Shown here: piece after piece, positions 56,343 through 64,000 of the stretch
How the letters are laid out: each line of letters starts with the position of its first letter
Position numbering within the stretch: the stretch's first letter is position 1
NCBI GenBank assembly: GCA_016711205.1
Contig: JADJTM010000001.1
Span: forward strand, 248,001 to 312,000
Origin: Micropruina sp.
GTDB taxonomy: Bacteria; Actinomycetota; Actinomycetes; Propionibacteriales; Propionibacteriaceae
DNA: 64,000 bases
Direction: 5' to 3'
Program-made: the position numbers and the translations under genes
The notes under the pieces: generated by a model
What the model was told of the DNA's origin: nothing
The model's input: only the letters and a program-made list of their open reading frames with translations
Database searches by the model: none

Positions 56343-58036
56343 CGGACGGCCTCGTCGTCGGTGCGCTTGGCCCAGGCCGAGAACGTCTCGCCGGTGTCGC
56401 GATCGTCGACGAAGCGGCGCACGACCCGCTCGACGTACTGCGGCAGCTCCTCGGCGCTCACCTTGAGGCCCCGGACGGTCCGGCCCAGGCCGGGCTCCTC
56501 GCGATCGGACGCCGCCAGGCCGCCACCCAGGTGCACCTGGAAGCCGAACTCGGGCTGGCCGTCCGCGTCGGTGAGGATCTGGCCCTTGAGGCCGATGTCG
56601 GCGGTCTGGATGCGGGCGCATGAGTTCGGGCAGCCGTTCAGGTTGAGCGTGATCGGCAGCTCGAGCTTCACGTCGCTGAGCCGGTGCTCCAGCTCGGCGA
56701 TGGTCGCGGTTGCGGTGTCCTTGGTGTCGACGAAAGCGAGCTTGCAGAACTGGATGCCCGTGCAGGCCATGGTGTTGCGCCGGAAGGGGCTGGGCTCCGC
56801 CTCGAGCCCGACCACGCGCAGATCGTCCACCAGGGGGGCGACCTCGTCGCCGGGCACGTCGAGCACCAGGATCTTCTGGTGCGGGGTGAACCGGACGCGC
56901 TGCGACCCGGCCTGTTCGGCGCGCTCAGCCACCCGGGTCAGCACGGTGCCCGACACCCGTCCGACCGTGGGCGCGAAACCGATGTAGTGCCGCCCGTCCT
57001 TCTGCGCGTGCACACCCACGTGGTCGCCGGCATAGGGAGCGGGGGCCGGTGCGGGACCGTCCGCCAGGTCGTAGCCGAGGTAGTCGTCCTGCAGCACCTG
57101 GCGGAACTTCTGCGGGCCCCACTCGGCGAGCAGGAACTTCAGCCGCGCCTTGTTGCGCAGCCTGCGGTAGCCGTAGTCGCGGAAGATCTTGACCACGCCG
57201 AGCCACACCTGCGCGGCCTGCTCCTGGGTGACGAAGGCGCCGAGCCGCTCGGCCAGCCGCGGCGCGACGCTCAGCCCGCCGCCGACCCACAGGTCGTAGC
57301 CGGGGCCCAGTTCGGGGTGCACGACGCCGACCAGCGAGATGTCGTTGATCTCGTGCACCACGTCGAGGCTGGGGTGGCCGGTGATGGCCGTCTTGAACTT
57401 GCGCGGCAGGTTGGACAGCTCCGGGTCGCCGATGAACTCGGCGCGCAGCAGGTCGATCACCGGGGTCGGGTCGATGATCTCGTCAGCGGCGATGCCCGCG
57501 ACCGGTGAGCCGAGAATGACCCGGGTGCAGTCGCCGCACGCCTCGGTGGTGATCATCCCGACCGCTTCGAGCCGGCGCCAGATCTCGGGCATGTCCTCGA
57601 CCCGGATCCAGTGCAGCTGGATGTTCTGCCGATCGGAGATGTCGGCGGTGTCGCGGCCGAAGTCGGTGCTGATCCGGCCGATGGTGCGCAGCTGCTCGGT
57701 GGTCACGGCACCGCCGTCGATGCGGATCCGCAGCATGAAGTACTTGTCGGACAGCTCGTCCGGGCCCAGCGACGCGGTGCGGCTGCCGGAGATGTCCTGA
57801 CGGCGCTGGGTGTACAGGCCCATCCAGCGGAACCGGCCGTGCAGATCGTCCGCGGGAATGGAGTCGAAGCCCTGCTTGGCGTAGACGTTCTCGATGCGGG
57901 CACGCACGTTGAGCGGGTTGTCCTCGGCCTTGAACTCTTCGTTGTGGTTCAGCGGTGCGGTGCCGTCGACCAGCCACTGGCCGTTGCTGCGGCCCTCGCG
58001 CGGCGGCCGTACCCGGGCGGGCGCGGGTGTGCTCAT
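56339..58036 (-). CDS. sir: Ferredoxin-dependent sulfite reductase
   Basis: 565 aa. Siroheme/[4Fe-4S] ligands are CTGIQFC (CX5C) near residue 425 and LNGCPNSC (CX3C) near 467. The duplicated nitrite/sulfite reductase ferredoxin-like domains are complete (IQLHWIRVEDMP, TEACGDCTR). The family includes nitrite reductases; the operon with cysH-cysD and cysN makes sulfite the likely substrate. ATG 58036 with CAGGAG upstream, 54 bp after a leader peptide. Four-base overlap with cysH. Confidence 0.9.
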   Translation of the reverse strand: MSTPAPARVRPPREGRSNGQWLVDGTAPLNHNEEFKAEDNPLNVRARIENVYAKQGFDSIPADDLHGRFRWMGLYTQRRQDISGSRTASLGPDELSDKYFMLRIRIDGGAVTTEQLRTIGRISTDFGRDTADISDRQNIQLHWIRVEDMPEIWRRLEAVGMITTEACGDCTRVILGSPVAGIAADEIIDPTPVIDLLRAEFIGDPELSNLPRKFKTAITGHPSLDVVHEINDISLVGVVHPELGPGYDLWVGGGLSVAPRLAERLGAFVTQEQAAQVWLGVVKIFRDYGYRRLRNKARLKFLLAEWGPQKFRQVLQDDYLGYDLADGPAPAPAPYAGDHVGVHAQKDGRHYIGFAPTVGRVSGTVLTRVAERAEQAGSQRVRFTPHQKILVLDVPGDEVAPLVDDLRVVGLEAEPSPFRRNTMACTGIQFCKLAFVDTKDTATATIAELEHRLSDVKLELPITLNLNGCPNSCARIQTADIGLKGQILTDADGQPEFGFQVHLGGGLAASDREEPGLGRTVRGLKVSAEELPQYVERVVRRFVDDRDTGETFSAWAKRTDDEAVR

Positions 58037-58084
58037 GGGTCTCCTGATGGTGGGGGACTCGTCCGGGACGGGTCGTGGCCAGGC

Positions 58085-58110
58085 GCGGACTCAGGCGCGA
58101 CACGCGCCAC
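58085..58110 (-). promoter_or_regulatory. Hairpin at the leader peptide Cys codon (possible attenuator part)
   Basis: GGCGCG (58103-58108) pairs with CGCGCC (58094-58099) around the loop TGT, which is the only Cys codon of the leader. A second CGCGCC (58082-58087) could compete for the same GGCGCG. A ribosome paused on the Cys codon would open the first stem and free the alternative. Confidence 0.5.
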
Positions 58111-58174
58111 CCGCAAGGCGCAGCAGGTCGACGTGACGCCGGGTCACGAGCAGCAGCTGCGAGTTGCGAGGCAT
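58091..58174 (-). CDS. Cysteine-responsive leader peptide
   Basis: 27 aa, MPRNSQLLLVTRRHVDLLRLA then GGACRA. The RRHVDLLR core with a late Cys is the pattern of short leader peptides upstream of sulfur genes in actinobacteria. The stop lies 54 bp before the sulfite reductase start. Low cysteine would stall the ribosome near the end and raise expression of the operon. ATG 58174 is preceded by a weak site only. It is too short for standard gene finders. Confidence 0.8.
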   Translation of the reverse strand: MPRNSQLLLVTRRHVDLLRLAGGACRA

Positions 58175-58364
58175 GATGCGACGCTACCCAGCGACCGTGC
58201 GTGAACCTGAATTCATAGAACGAAACCGTCCCAATGATACTACTTATTCCGGTTGTTGCTCGGCCAGGTGTCGCCGACCCGGTCTTCGGCCGTGATCCCG
58301 GCGGTGCGGGAAGGGGGAGAAAGACTACGCTGAACGGGCGGACCGGCGGACGAAGGGTGCACGG

Positions 58365-59873
58365 GTGAGTGGGTTGGACGAGCTGCGCGCCGTCCCCCGA
58401 TCGCGCAGGCCGAGCCGCGACCAGCTGGCGGGGTACTGGGGCGACGTGGTCACCGCGTGGCGGGTGCCGGCCGTCAAACGCGGCCTGCTGGCCACCACGC
58501 TGTTGTTCATCGGGTCGCTGACCCCGGCCTACCTGCCGCAGAACAGCCCTTGGTGGGACCCCATCCGCGCGCTGGGCTGGGACACCGGCCCCGCCAAGGT
58601 GATCGGCACCGCGCTGGTGGTGGCCGCGGTGGTGCTGCTGGTGGACGCGTGGTTCCGGCTGCGTCCCGGGCTGTACCTGGACTTCAAGCACTGGGCGGTG
58701 CTGCTGATCTGGAGCCTGCCGTTGCTGTTCGCGCCGCCGATCTTCAGCCACGACGCCTACAGCTACGCGGCGCAGGGCTGGCTGCTGCACAACGGTCTCA
58801 ACCCCTACGACACCCCGGTCAGCGTGCTGCCCGGAGCGTTCGCCGACCAGGTCTCGTGGGTGTGGCGCTACACCCCAGCCCCGTACGGGCCGCTGTCACT
58901 GCAGGTCTCGCACCTGATGGTGCTGCTGGGCGGTCTCAACCCCTACTACTCCACGCTGTTGATGCGCATCCCGGCCCTGATCGGGGTCGGCCTGATCGTC
59001 TACTTTCTACCCCGGCTGGCGGCGCGGCTGGGTTCGGACGTGCAGCTGACCGCCTGGTTCTCGACGATCAACCCGCTGCTGGTGATCGACCTGGTCGGCG
59101 GCATGCACAACGACGCGCTGATGATCGGGCTGATCATCACGGCGCTGTACCTGACCCATCGCCGTCCGCAGCAGTTCTGGCTCGGCGCCGTGATCGTGGG
59201 CGTGGCGGCGGCGATCAAGCAGCCCGCCCTGCTGGCCGCCTATCCGGTGGCGCTGATCGGGCTGCCCTGGCAGTGGAACACCTCCCACGTGCTCAACAAG
59301 ATCGGCCGGGCGGCGGTGGCGTCGGTGCTCTCGGTCGCCACGTTCGTCGCCATCTCGCTGGTGAGCGGGCTCAATTTCGGCTGGTTGAACGCCCTGGACG
59401 TGCCCGGCCGGGTGGTCACCCTCGCTCCGCTGTCCTTGCTGGGCGAAGGCATCCGGCTGCTCTGCGTGGCAGCCGGCCGTCCCCAACTCGGCAGCCAGAT
59501 CGCGGGCGGCCTGCTGGTGGCCGGCGTGGTGGCGTCCGCGCTGATCGTGGCCTACCTGGCGGTCACGGTGGCGCGCCGTCGTCCGGTCACGTTCCTGAGC
59601 TGGTCGTACCTGTGGATCGCCCTGCTCGGCCCGGCCATGCACTCCTGGTACCTGCTCTGGGGCGGGCTGCTGCTGCCGCTGACCCGGCCCACCGAACGCA
59701 TGCAGCGGGTCGCGGTCGTGGTGACCAGCGTGCTGCTCGGCTACGGCGCCGGCAACCTGGCCTGGCGCAACGACACCGGCATCGCGCTCGGCCTGGCCGG
59801 GCTGGCGCTGATCATCACGCTGCTGGTGCGGTACTTCGACGAGCATCGCAAGACGAGTGAAGGGGCGACATGA
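58365..59873 (+). CDS. mptB: Polyprenol-phosphomannose-dependent alpha-1,6-mannosyltransferase, MptB-like
   Basis: 502 aa from GTG 58365. GT-C glycosyltransferase with about 13 membrane helices. The first outer loop holds FSHDAYSYAAQGWLL near residue 125, with the catalytic Asp expected of the family, and NPYDTPVSVLPGAF follows. In corynebacteria MptB extends the mannan core of lipomannan. The tail is cytoplasmic and short. Overlaps the next gene (ATGA). A related GT87/MptA type is possible. Confidence 0.8.
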   Translation: MSGLDELRAVPRSRRPSRDQLAGYWGDVVTAWRVPAVKRGLLATTLLFIGSLTPAYLPQNSPWWDPIRALGWDTGPAKVIGTALVVAAVVLLVDAWFRLRPGLYLDFKHWAVLLIWSLPLLFAPPIFSHDAYSYAAQGWLLHNGLNPYDTPVSVLPGAFADQVSWVWRYTPAPYGPLSLQVSHLMVLLGGLNPYYSTLLMRIPALIGVGLIVYFLPRLAARLGSDVQLTAWFSTINPLLVIDLVGGMHNDALMIGLIITALYLTHRRPQQFWLGAVIVGVAAAIKQPALLAAYPVALIGLPWQWNTSHVLNKIGRAAVASVLSVATFVAISLVSGLNFGWLNALDVPGRVVTLAPLSLLGEGIRLLCVAAGRPQLGSQIAGGLLVAGVVASALIVAYLAVTVARRRPVTFLSWSYLWIALLGPAMHSWYLLWGGLLLPLTRPTERMQRVAVVVTSVLLGYGAGNLAWRNDTGIALGLAGLALIITLLVRYFDEHRKTSEGAT

Positions 59874-60805
59874 GCGAGGTGATCTTCACGGTGACCGACG
59901 GCGTCGGCCACATCACGCTGAACCGGCCGCAGGCGATCAACGCACTCACCACCGCGATGCTGGCCGACATCGGCGACCAGCTGAGCGCGTGGCGCGACGA
60001 TTCGTCCGTCGATTCGGTGCAACTGACCGGAACGGGGGAGCGCGGGCTGTGTTCGGGGGCTGACGTCCGGGCCTTGCGGGCCGACCTGCTCGAGCGCGGC
60101 GAGGTCGTGGCTGAGGTCTTCTTCAGCGTCGAGTACGCGGTGGACGCCCTGATCGCCACCTATCCCAAACCGATCCGCGCCCACCTGTTCGGCATCACCA
60201 TGGGCGGCGGGCTCGGGCTGTCGGCGCACTGTTCCGAGCGGGTGGTGCGGGCCGACAGCCGGCTGGCCATGCCCGAGACGATCATCGGGCTGTTTCCCGA
60301 CGTCGGAGTGCTCTACGAGTTGTCGCGGGCGCCCGGCGAACTCGGCACGCACCTGGCCCTGACCGGCGGCAGCATCGGAGCCCACGACGCCGTGCTGGCC
60401 GGCCTGGCCGACCGGGTCGAGGGTGACGCGCCGACCGGCGACCTGGCCCGGCAACGCGGCTGGATCGACGAGTGCTACGCCGGCGACGATCCGCTGGCGA
60501 TCCTCCGGCGGCTGGCTGCGCACGACGACCCCGACGCCCGGGCAACCGCCGACGTGATCCGGCAGCGCTGCCCGTTCTCGGTTGCGGTCAGCCTGGCCGC
60601 GATCCGCCGGGCAGTAGCGCTGCCCGACGTGGTCTCGGTGCTGGCCCAGGATCTGGTGCTCGCCGTGCCGATGGTGCTCCGCTCCGACTTCGCCGAGGGC
60701 GTCCGGGCGCAACTGGTCGACAAGGACCGCAACCCCAGCTGGCAGCCGTCCCGGCTCGAGGACGTCACTTCCGAAGACGTGGCCGCCCTGTTCGCCGAGT
60801 TCTGA
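59870..60805 (+). CDS. Enoyl-CoA hydratase/isomerase family, 3-hydroxyisobutyryl-CoA hydrolase-like
   Basis: 311 aa. Crotonase fold: GHITLNRPQAINAL at the N-terminus, oxyanion holes GLCSGADVRAL and GITMGGGLGLS, and MPETIIGLFPDVG, where the catalytic Glu and Asp of 3-hydroxyisobutyryl-CoA hydrolases lie. This would act in valine breakdown. The C-terminal half is shorter than in full-length hydrolases (about 340-350 aa). Start overlaps mptB. Confidence 0.82.
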   Translation: MSEVIFTVTDGVGHITLNRPQAINALTTAMLADIGDQLSAWRDDSSVDSVQLTGTGERGLCSGADVRALRADLLERGEVVAEVFFSVEYAVDALIATYPKPIRAHLFGITMGGGLGLSAHCSERVVRADSRLAMPETIIGLFPDVGVLYELSRAPGELGTHLALTGGSIGAHDAVLAGLADRVEGDAPTGDLARQRGWIDECYAGDDPLAILRRLAAHDDPDARATADVIRQRCPFSVAVSLAAIRRAVALPDVVSVLAQDLVLAVPMVLRSDFAEGVRAQLVDKDRNPSWQPSRLEDVTSEDVAALFAEF

Positions 60806-60860
60806 GCGTCAGGGCGAGTCAGGAGGCGGCAAGGTCGACCGGCCGAATCCCCGACCCTGC

Positions 60861-60944
60861 CATTCTGAAATCACCCGTGCGGGTCGGCACACCATGCGGA
60901 GTGTCGCGCACCCAGCCGCACGCTGGTGTCAGGATTTCAGAATG
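60861..60944. repeat. 84-bp element with 12-bp perfect terminal inverted repeats
   Basis: CATTCTGAAATC (60861-60872) and GATTTCAGAATG (60933-60944) flank a 60-bp interior that itself has partial GGTCGGCACAC/GTGTCGCGCACC pairing. It lies between two convergent genes and contains no ORF. It could be a bidirectional terminator-like structure or a tiny MITE; there is no T-run. Confidence 0.65.
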
Positions 60945-60957
60945 AGGCCCGCCCACC

Positions 60958-62982
60958 TCACCCGAAGAGCGTGCCCAGGAACGGGTTGGTGAACAGGCCG
61001 GCGGCATCCAGGGCCTTGAGCGAAGCCGCTTCCCACGCCCAGTCGTCGGCATTCGTGCGTCCCTGGCTGAGGGTGCTGCGCACGTGAGCCAGAAAGTCGG
61101 CCGAGGTCCACGGGCCTCCCGAGGCGGTGTAGGCCCATCCCTTCGACCACTCCGGCAGCACGCGCCCGGCGGAGCCGGTGAAGCGTCCGACCAGCCAGGT
61201 CTCCAGTTCGGCGTAGAACTGGTCGGCGCCGGCTGTGCCTGGAATGGTGAGCACGTCGAACCAGAGCGCCACGTCCCACCCGTTGGCCTGATCGACGCCG
61301 TCGTGGCTCAAGGCCGAGATCACCGGGCTCTCGGCACCGGCCACGCCGACCGCGGCCGGGTCGTCCAGCGCCGTCACCCGCAACTCCAGGGCCGAGTTGA
61401 CCGGATAACTGCCTCGCGCCGCGTACGCGGTGAGCATGGTGGTGTATTCACCGATCACGTCGTGCACGGCCTGCTGCACGTCGGCCCGGCGCAGGTGAAT
61501 GGCGTAGCCGTTCGCGGTCACCCGCAGCGTGGTGTCCTGAATGTAGAGCAGCGAGTTCTTCGAAGGCCCCCAGATGTCGCGCGAGACCGGGTAGGTGCCC
61601 GCGATGCCGGCCCAGTTGCGTCCGTCGAGCCCGTTGGCCGTGACCCGGGCCGCCATCTGGCCGACAGTGGGGGTCAACCCCGGATCGCCGTTCACCAGTG
61701 ACGTGATCAGGGACTGCAACCCGTCCGGGACAATGTCGGCGAAGGGATAGTTGAAGGGGGTCTGGACCGCGATCGACCCCGCCGGCAGGCTCGGCGCCAC
61801 CTGCCAGGTGTGCACCCACGGGTTGTCACTGAACGGGTACCAGATGATCTCGAGCCGGCCCAGGCGCTGCAGAAAGTCGGCGAATGAGTTCGCCGGCACC
61901 GGGTCGGCCGCGGTCGGTGCGGCGAAGATGGTGGCGGCCGGCAGGTCGGTGAAGCTGCGGCAGCGCAGGTTGTAGTTGTCGACGACCTGCAGCGTGGCCT
62001 CCAGCACCAGCGTGCGTCCGAGGTGGGCCAGCACGGCCTTGGCGGTCGGCTCGCCGCGACGCAGCACCCGCGGCGCGTACCGCGTGCCCGGGTTGGACGG
62101 GTCGGTGCCGACGAGCGTCACCTCGACCACCTGATTGCTCAACGAGCCGTAGCTGGCGGCGAAGGCGTCCGCGGGTGGGCAGGGCACCGCGGTGCCGTGC
62201 GCACCGATCGCCAGCACGCCGCCCACGGTCAGGTTGCCGGGCGCGGGCGTGTGCGGGAACGAGTACCCCGGCGCGGCGCCCTTTCCGCCGGACTGCTGCT
62301 CGAGAAAGGTGAGCAGCTGCAGCATGGTGGCCCCAGCACCCACCTTCACCCGGGTGGGCAGGCCGTCACCGGCCGGCAGCAGCTCCATGCCGGCGAAGCC
62401 CTTGGTCAGGTCGAGCAGCAGCACCCGCTCGTCCGGCGCCGCGGTCTGGGTGAGGGTCAACGGTGACCAGCCGTGCATCACGCCGCGCACCCGCAGCCGA
62501 TAGGCGTTGTCCTGCGCCCAGTTGCAGACTGCGACCACGTCGTCCGCGGTGCGTGGGGCGCAGGTGAGCATGCCGGGGCGGAGGATCTGGTGGTCCCAGT
62601 TGCGATACGCCAGCAGGTTCAGCGGCACCTGCGCCGGGAACCCCGGCAGGCTCGGCGGTGGCGTCGGCGGGTCGAGCGCCCCTGCCGTCACCGTCCAGTC
62701 CCAAATGGTGCCGTGCACGCTGTAGTGGGCGGTGCGGCCGTTCATCGTCAGCTGCACCGCCTCCGGCGGCGGGGGTGGGCTGCCCCGGTCGTCCGCGTCC
62801 ACCACGACCATCGGCTGCACCGTGGCGCCCTCCGGCCAGGGCAGCCCGGCCAGGTCGACGGTCGCGTACTGGCCCAACAACAGGTGGGTGGCCGGGCTCT
62901 GTTCGAACGGGCCGGCGCCGGCGCTGAAGTCGAGCGCCACCCCGGCCGAGTTGGTCAGCGTGATCCGCTGGGCCTGGATCAT
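60958..62982 (-). CDS. FAD-dependent oxidase, type II cholesterol-oxidase-like, with an extra N-terminal domain
   Basis: 674 aa. From about residue 125 it follows the VAO-type fold of vanillyl-alcohol/cholesterol oxidase type II: PLNLLAYRNWDHQILRPGM, RVRGVMHGWSPLT (His about 170, the likely covalent FAD site), then GATMLQLLTFLEQ and TPAPGNLTVGGVLAIGAHGT. The C-terminal half has the substrate-binding domain pattern (IWYPFSDNPWVHTW, WGPSKNSLLYIQDTTLR). Residues 1-110 form an extra beta-rich domain of unknown kind. No signal peptide is seen. The true substrate is unknown. Two tail-collar genes precede it, 25 bp away. Confidence 0.8.
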   Translation of the reverse strand: MIQAQRITLTNSAGVALDFSAGAGPFEQSPATHLLLGQYATVDLAGLPWPEGATVQPMVVVDADDRGSPPPPPEAVQLTMNGRTAHYSVHGTIWDWTVTAGALDPPTPPPSLPGFPAQVPLNLLAYRNWDHQILRPGMLTCAPRTADDVVAVCNWAQDNAYRLRVRGVMHGWSPLTLTQTAAPDERVLLLDLTKGFAGMELLPAGDGLPTRVKVGAGATMLQLLTFLEQQSGGKGAAPGYSFPHTPAPGNLTVGGVLAIGAHGTAVPCPPADAFAASYGSLSNQVVEVTLVGTDPSNPGTRYAPRVLRRGEPTAKAVLAHLGRTLVLEATLQVVDNYNLRCRSFTDLPAATIFAAPTAADPVPANSFADFLQRLGRLEIIWYPFSDNPWVHTWQVAPSLPAGSIAVQTPFNYPFADIVPDGLQSLITSLVNGDPGLTPTVGQMAARVTANGLDGRNWAGIAGTYPVSRDIWGPSKNSLLYIQDTTLRVTANGYAIHLRRADVQQAVHDVIGEYTTMLTAYAARGSYPVNSALELRVTALDDPAAVGVAGAESPVISALSHDGVDQANGWDVALWFDVLTIPGTAGADQFYAELETWLVGRFTGSAGRVLPEWSKGWAYTASGGPWTSADFLAHVRSTLSQGRTNADDWAWEAASLKALDAAGLFTNPFLGTLFG

Positions 62983-63007
62983 CGCCGCACCCCGTCGCCG
63001 TGCGCGT

Positions 63008-63532
63008 TCACAGGTAGGCGATCACGTAGTTGATCGCGGCATTGCGTGGACGGGTCTCGGCGCCGCCCGATGCGGACGTTGCGACCGACGCGGTCTTGTT
63101 CTCGGCGTAGACGCCGGGGGTCTCGAGCCCACCCTCGTTGATGATGTGGTAGTCGCCGCCGGCACTGGCGTAGGTGTGGGTGTGGCTCTGCAACCCGCCG
63201 GTCTGCATCGATCCCACCGCGTCGCCGCTGTTGCCGGGGATCGCCAGACTCGGCTGCGGCGGCGTCCGGGTGGCCGCGTTGGGGTCGACGCCGGCACCGC
63301 CGTCGGTGCCGCGCAAGAAGATGCCGCGGTAGTCGGGCACGCAGAACGTGGTCTTGGTGCCGCCGTAGGCGTTGCCGATCATCTTCAGCAGGCTCTGGTA
63401 CTGCGGGTCGGTGTTACCCAGCGCGCGTCCGTCACAGGGCAGGAAGCCCTGGGCGATCAGGGCCGCTTCCGAGGTGGGGCTGAGTTGGCCGGCATAAGGA
63501 AGCACGGATCCAATCGGATACAACGAAGACAT
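63008..63532 (-). CDS. Phage tail-collar domain protein (MdpB-like)
   Basis: 174 aa. Starts SLYPIGSVLPYAGQLS, then GFLPCDGRAL and VPDYRGIFLRGTDGG, the collar-domain signature. The central SMQTGGLQSHTHTY holds a His-x-His metal site, and the end RPRNAAINYVIAYL is typical. Such proteins occur in phage tail fibres and in stand-alone tandem arrays of bacteria. Here there are no other phage genes in view. Co-directional with the flavoprotein and 17 bp after the next collar gene. Confidence 0.85.
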   Translation of the reverse strand: MSSLYPIGSVLPYAGQLSPTSEAALIAQGFLPCDGRALGNTDPQYQSLLKMIGNAYGGTKTTFCVPDYRGIFLRGTDGGAGVDPNAATRTPPQPSLAIPGNSGDAVGSMQTGGLQSHTHTYASAGGDYHIINEGGLETPGVYAENKTASVATSASGGAETRPRNAAINYVIAYL

Positions 63533-63549
63533 CGGGTTCTCCTTCGCGC

Positions 63550-64000
63550 TCAGGCGGTGACGGCCTTGATCAGGTAGTTGACATTGATGTTGATCGGACG
63601 GCTCTCGGTGATGCTGCTGTTCGCGCCGGTGGTCCAGGTGACGCCGTCGTTGGTCTCGGCGTGGTCACCGATGGCCGTGGCGGCGCCGCTCCAGTAGTCG
63701 TTGTTGTAGGTGTAGTTGTGCGCGTGCGAGGCGAAGGTCGTCGGCTGCAGCGAGCCCACCTGGTTGCCGGTGTTGCCCGGATAGGCCAGCCCGGGCTGCG
63801 GTGCGGTGCGGGTGAGGTAGTCCGGGTCTGCCACGGGCACGCCGGGCAGCGCTTGGCCGACCACGCCCCGCAGGAACCGTCCGCGCAGGTCCGGCAGCCT
63901 GAAGCTGGCCTGATCGTCGGCGCCGAACATGTTCGACACCGTCGAGTACAGCGTCGGAAAACTGGCCGCGGGCTGCTTGCCACCGGTGCAGGGCAACCAG
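63550..64000 (-). CDS. Second phage tail-collar domain protein (5' end outside the window)
   Basis: At least 149 codons visible. The frame is open to the window edge: WLPCTGGKQP at the edge corresponds to the conserved GFLPCDG of its neighbour, so about 20-30 N-terminal residues lie beyond 64000. LPDLRGRFLRG, PQPGLAYPGNTGNQVGSLQ, SHAHNY and RPININVNYLI match the neighbouring protein, so the two are paralogues. GGAG precedes the next gene. Confidence 0.85.
   Translation of the reverse strand, partial: WLPCTGGKQPAASFPTLYSTVSNMFGADDQASFRLPDLRGRFLRGVVGQALPGVPVADPDYLTRTAPQPGLAYPGNTGNQVGSLQPTTFASHAHNYTYNNDYWSGAATAIGDHAETNDGVTWTTGANSSITESRPININVNYLIKAVTA

Overview
The window is a piece of a high-GC actinobacterial chromosome. 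Its GC content, frequent GTG starts, ATGA/GTGA gene overlaps, complete nuoA-N operon with menaquinone genes, KorAB, MptB-like mannosyltransferase and cysteine leader peptide all fit an actinobacterium. The repeat families and a DUF6297-like transporter subunit suggest the Propionibacteriaceae, but that placement is inferred from reading alone. I found no rRNA, tRNA, CRISPR array, phage integrase or transposase.

Layout. 0-5.2 kb: part of a ThiXYZ-type ABC importer, then a two-component pair. 5.2-6.2 kb: a lysozyme-like cell-wall protein and a small membrane protein. 6.3-13.4 kb: menE, menA, menC, menD (+) and menG (-), enclosing a RecB/RNase H-like nuclease. 13.8-16.2 kb: an ABC transporter pair. 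16.3-17.2 kb: a toxin-antitoxin pair with a strong promoter and a palindromic operator. 17.3-18.9 kb: menF, interrupted by repeats and out of frame. 19.0-37.8 kb: geranylgeranyl-reductase-family gene, nuoA-N and a polyprenyl diphosphate synthase. 37.9-39.2 kb: ndh. 39.6-44.0 kb: amidase, pdxR, pdxS and pdxT. 44.2-49.2 kb: M13 peptidase, a LolA-like protein and an ABC exporter. 49.5-52.5 kb: korAB. 52.5-58.2 kb: an assimilatory sulfate operon (sir, fused cysH-cysD, cysN, chelatase) behind a cysteine leader peptide. 58.4-60.8 kb: MptB-like enzyme and an enoyl-CoA hydratase-family gene. 61.0-64.0 kb: a cholesterol-oxidase-like flavoprotein with two phage-tail-collar proteins.

How the genes work together. 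Most of the first 40 kb builds or uses the respiratory quinone. MenF, MenD, MenC, MenE, MenA and MenG are menaquinone enzymes, the polyprenyl synthase supplies the side chain, the reductase-family protein probably saturates it, and Nuo and Ndh reduce it. menB is not in the window. The sulfate operon reduces sulfate to sulfide and includes a chelatase for the siroheme of its own sulfite reductase.

The most interesting non-coding signal is a repeat family with the core GGGGACGGTTCC. I count 21 copies (20 exact, one with a single mismatch), each inside a hairpin. In all seven places where it adjoins a gene 3' end, the nearest copy begins within about 21 nt of the stop codon and lies in the sense orientation. 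In menD it appears to supply the stop codon. Three other repeat families occur: ATCCCGGCGNNCGCCGGGAT palindromes, GGTCGAG...CTCGACC repeats, and a 140-bp dispersed element present twice. Several sit inside coding sequence (menF, the cysH-cysD linker, the ABC permease N-terminus).

Sequence quality needs care. About 245 bases of nearly pure G/C homopolymer between nuoD and nuoE look like an assembly artefact. nuoM and menF each carry what looks like a one-base loss.
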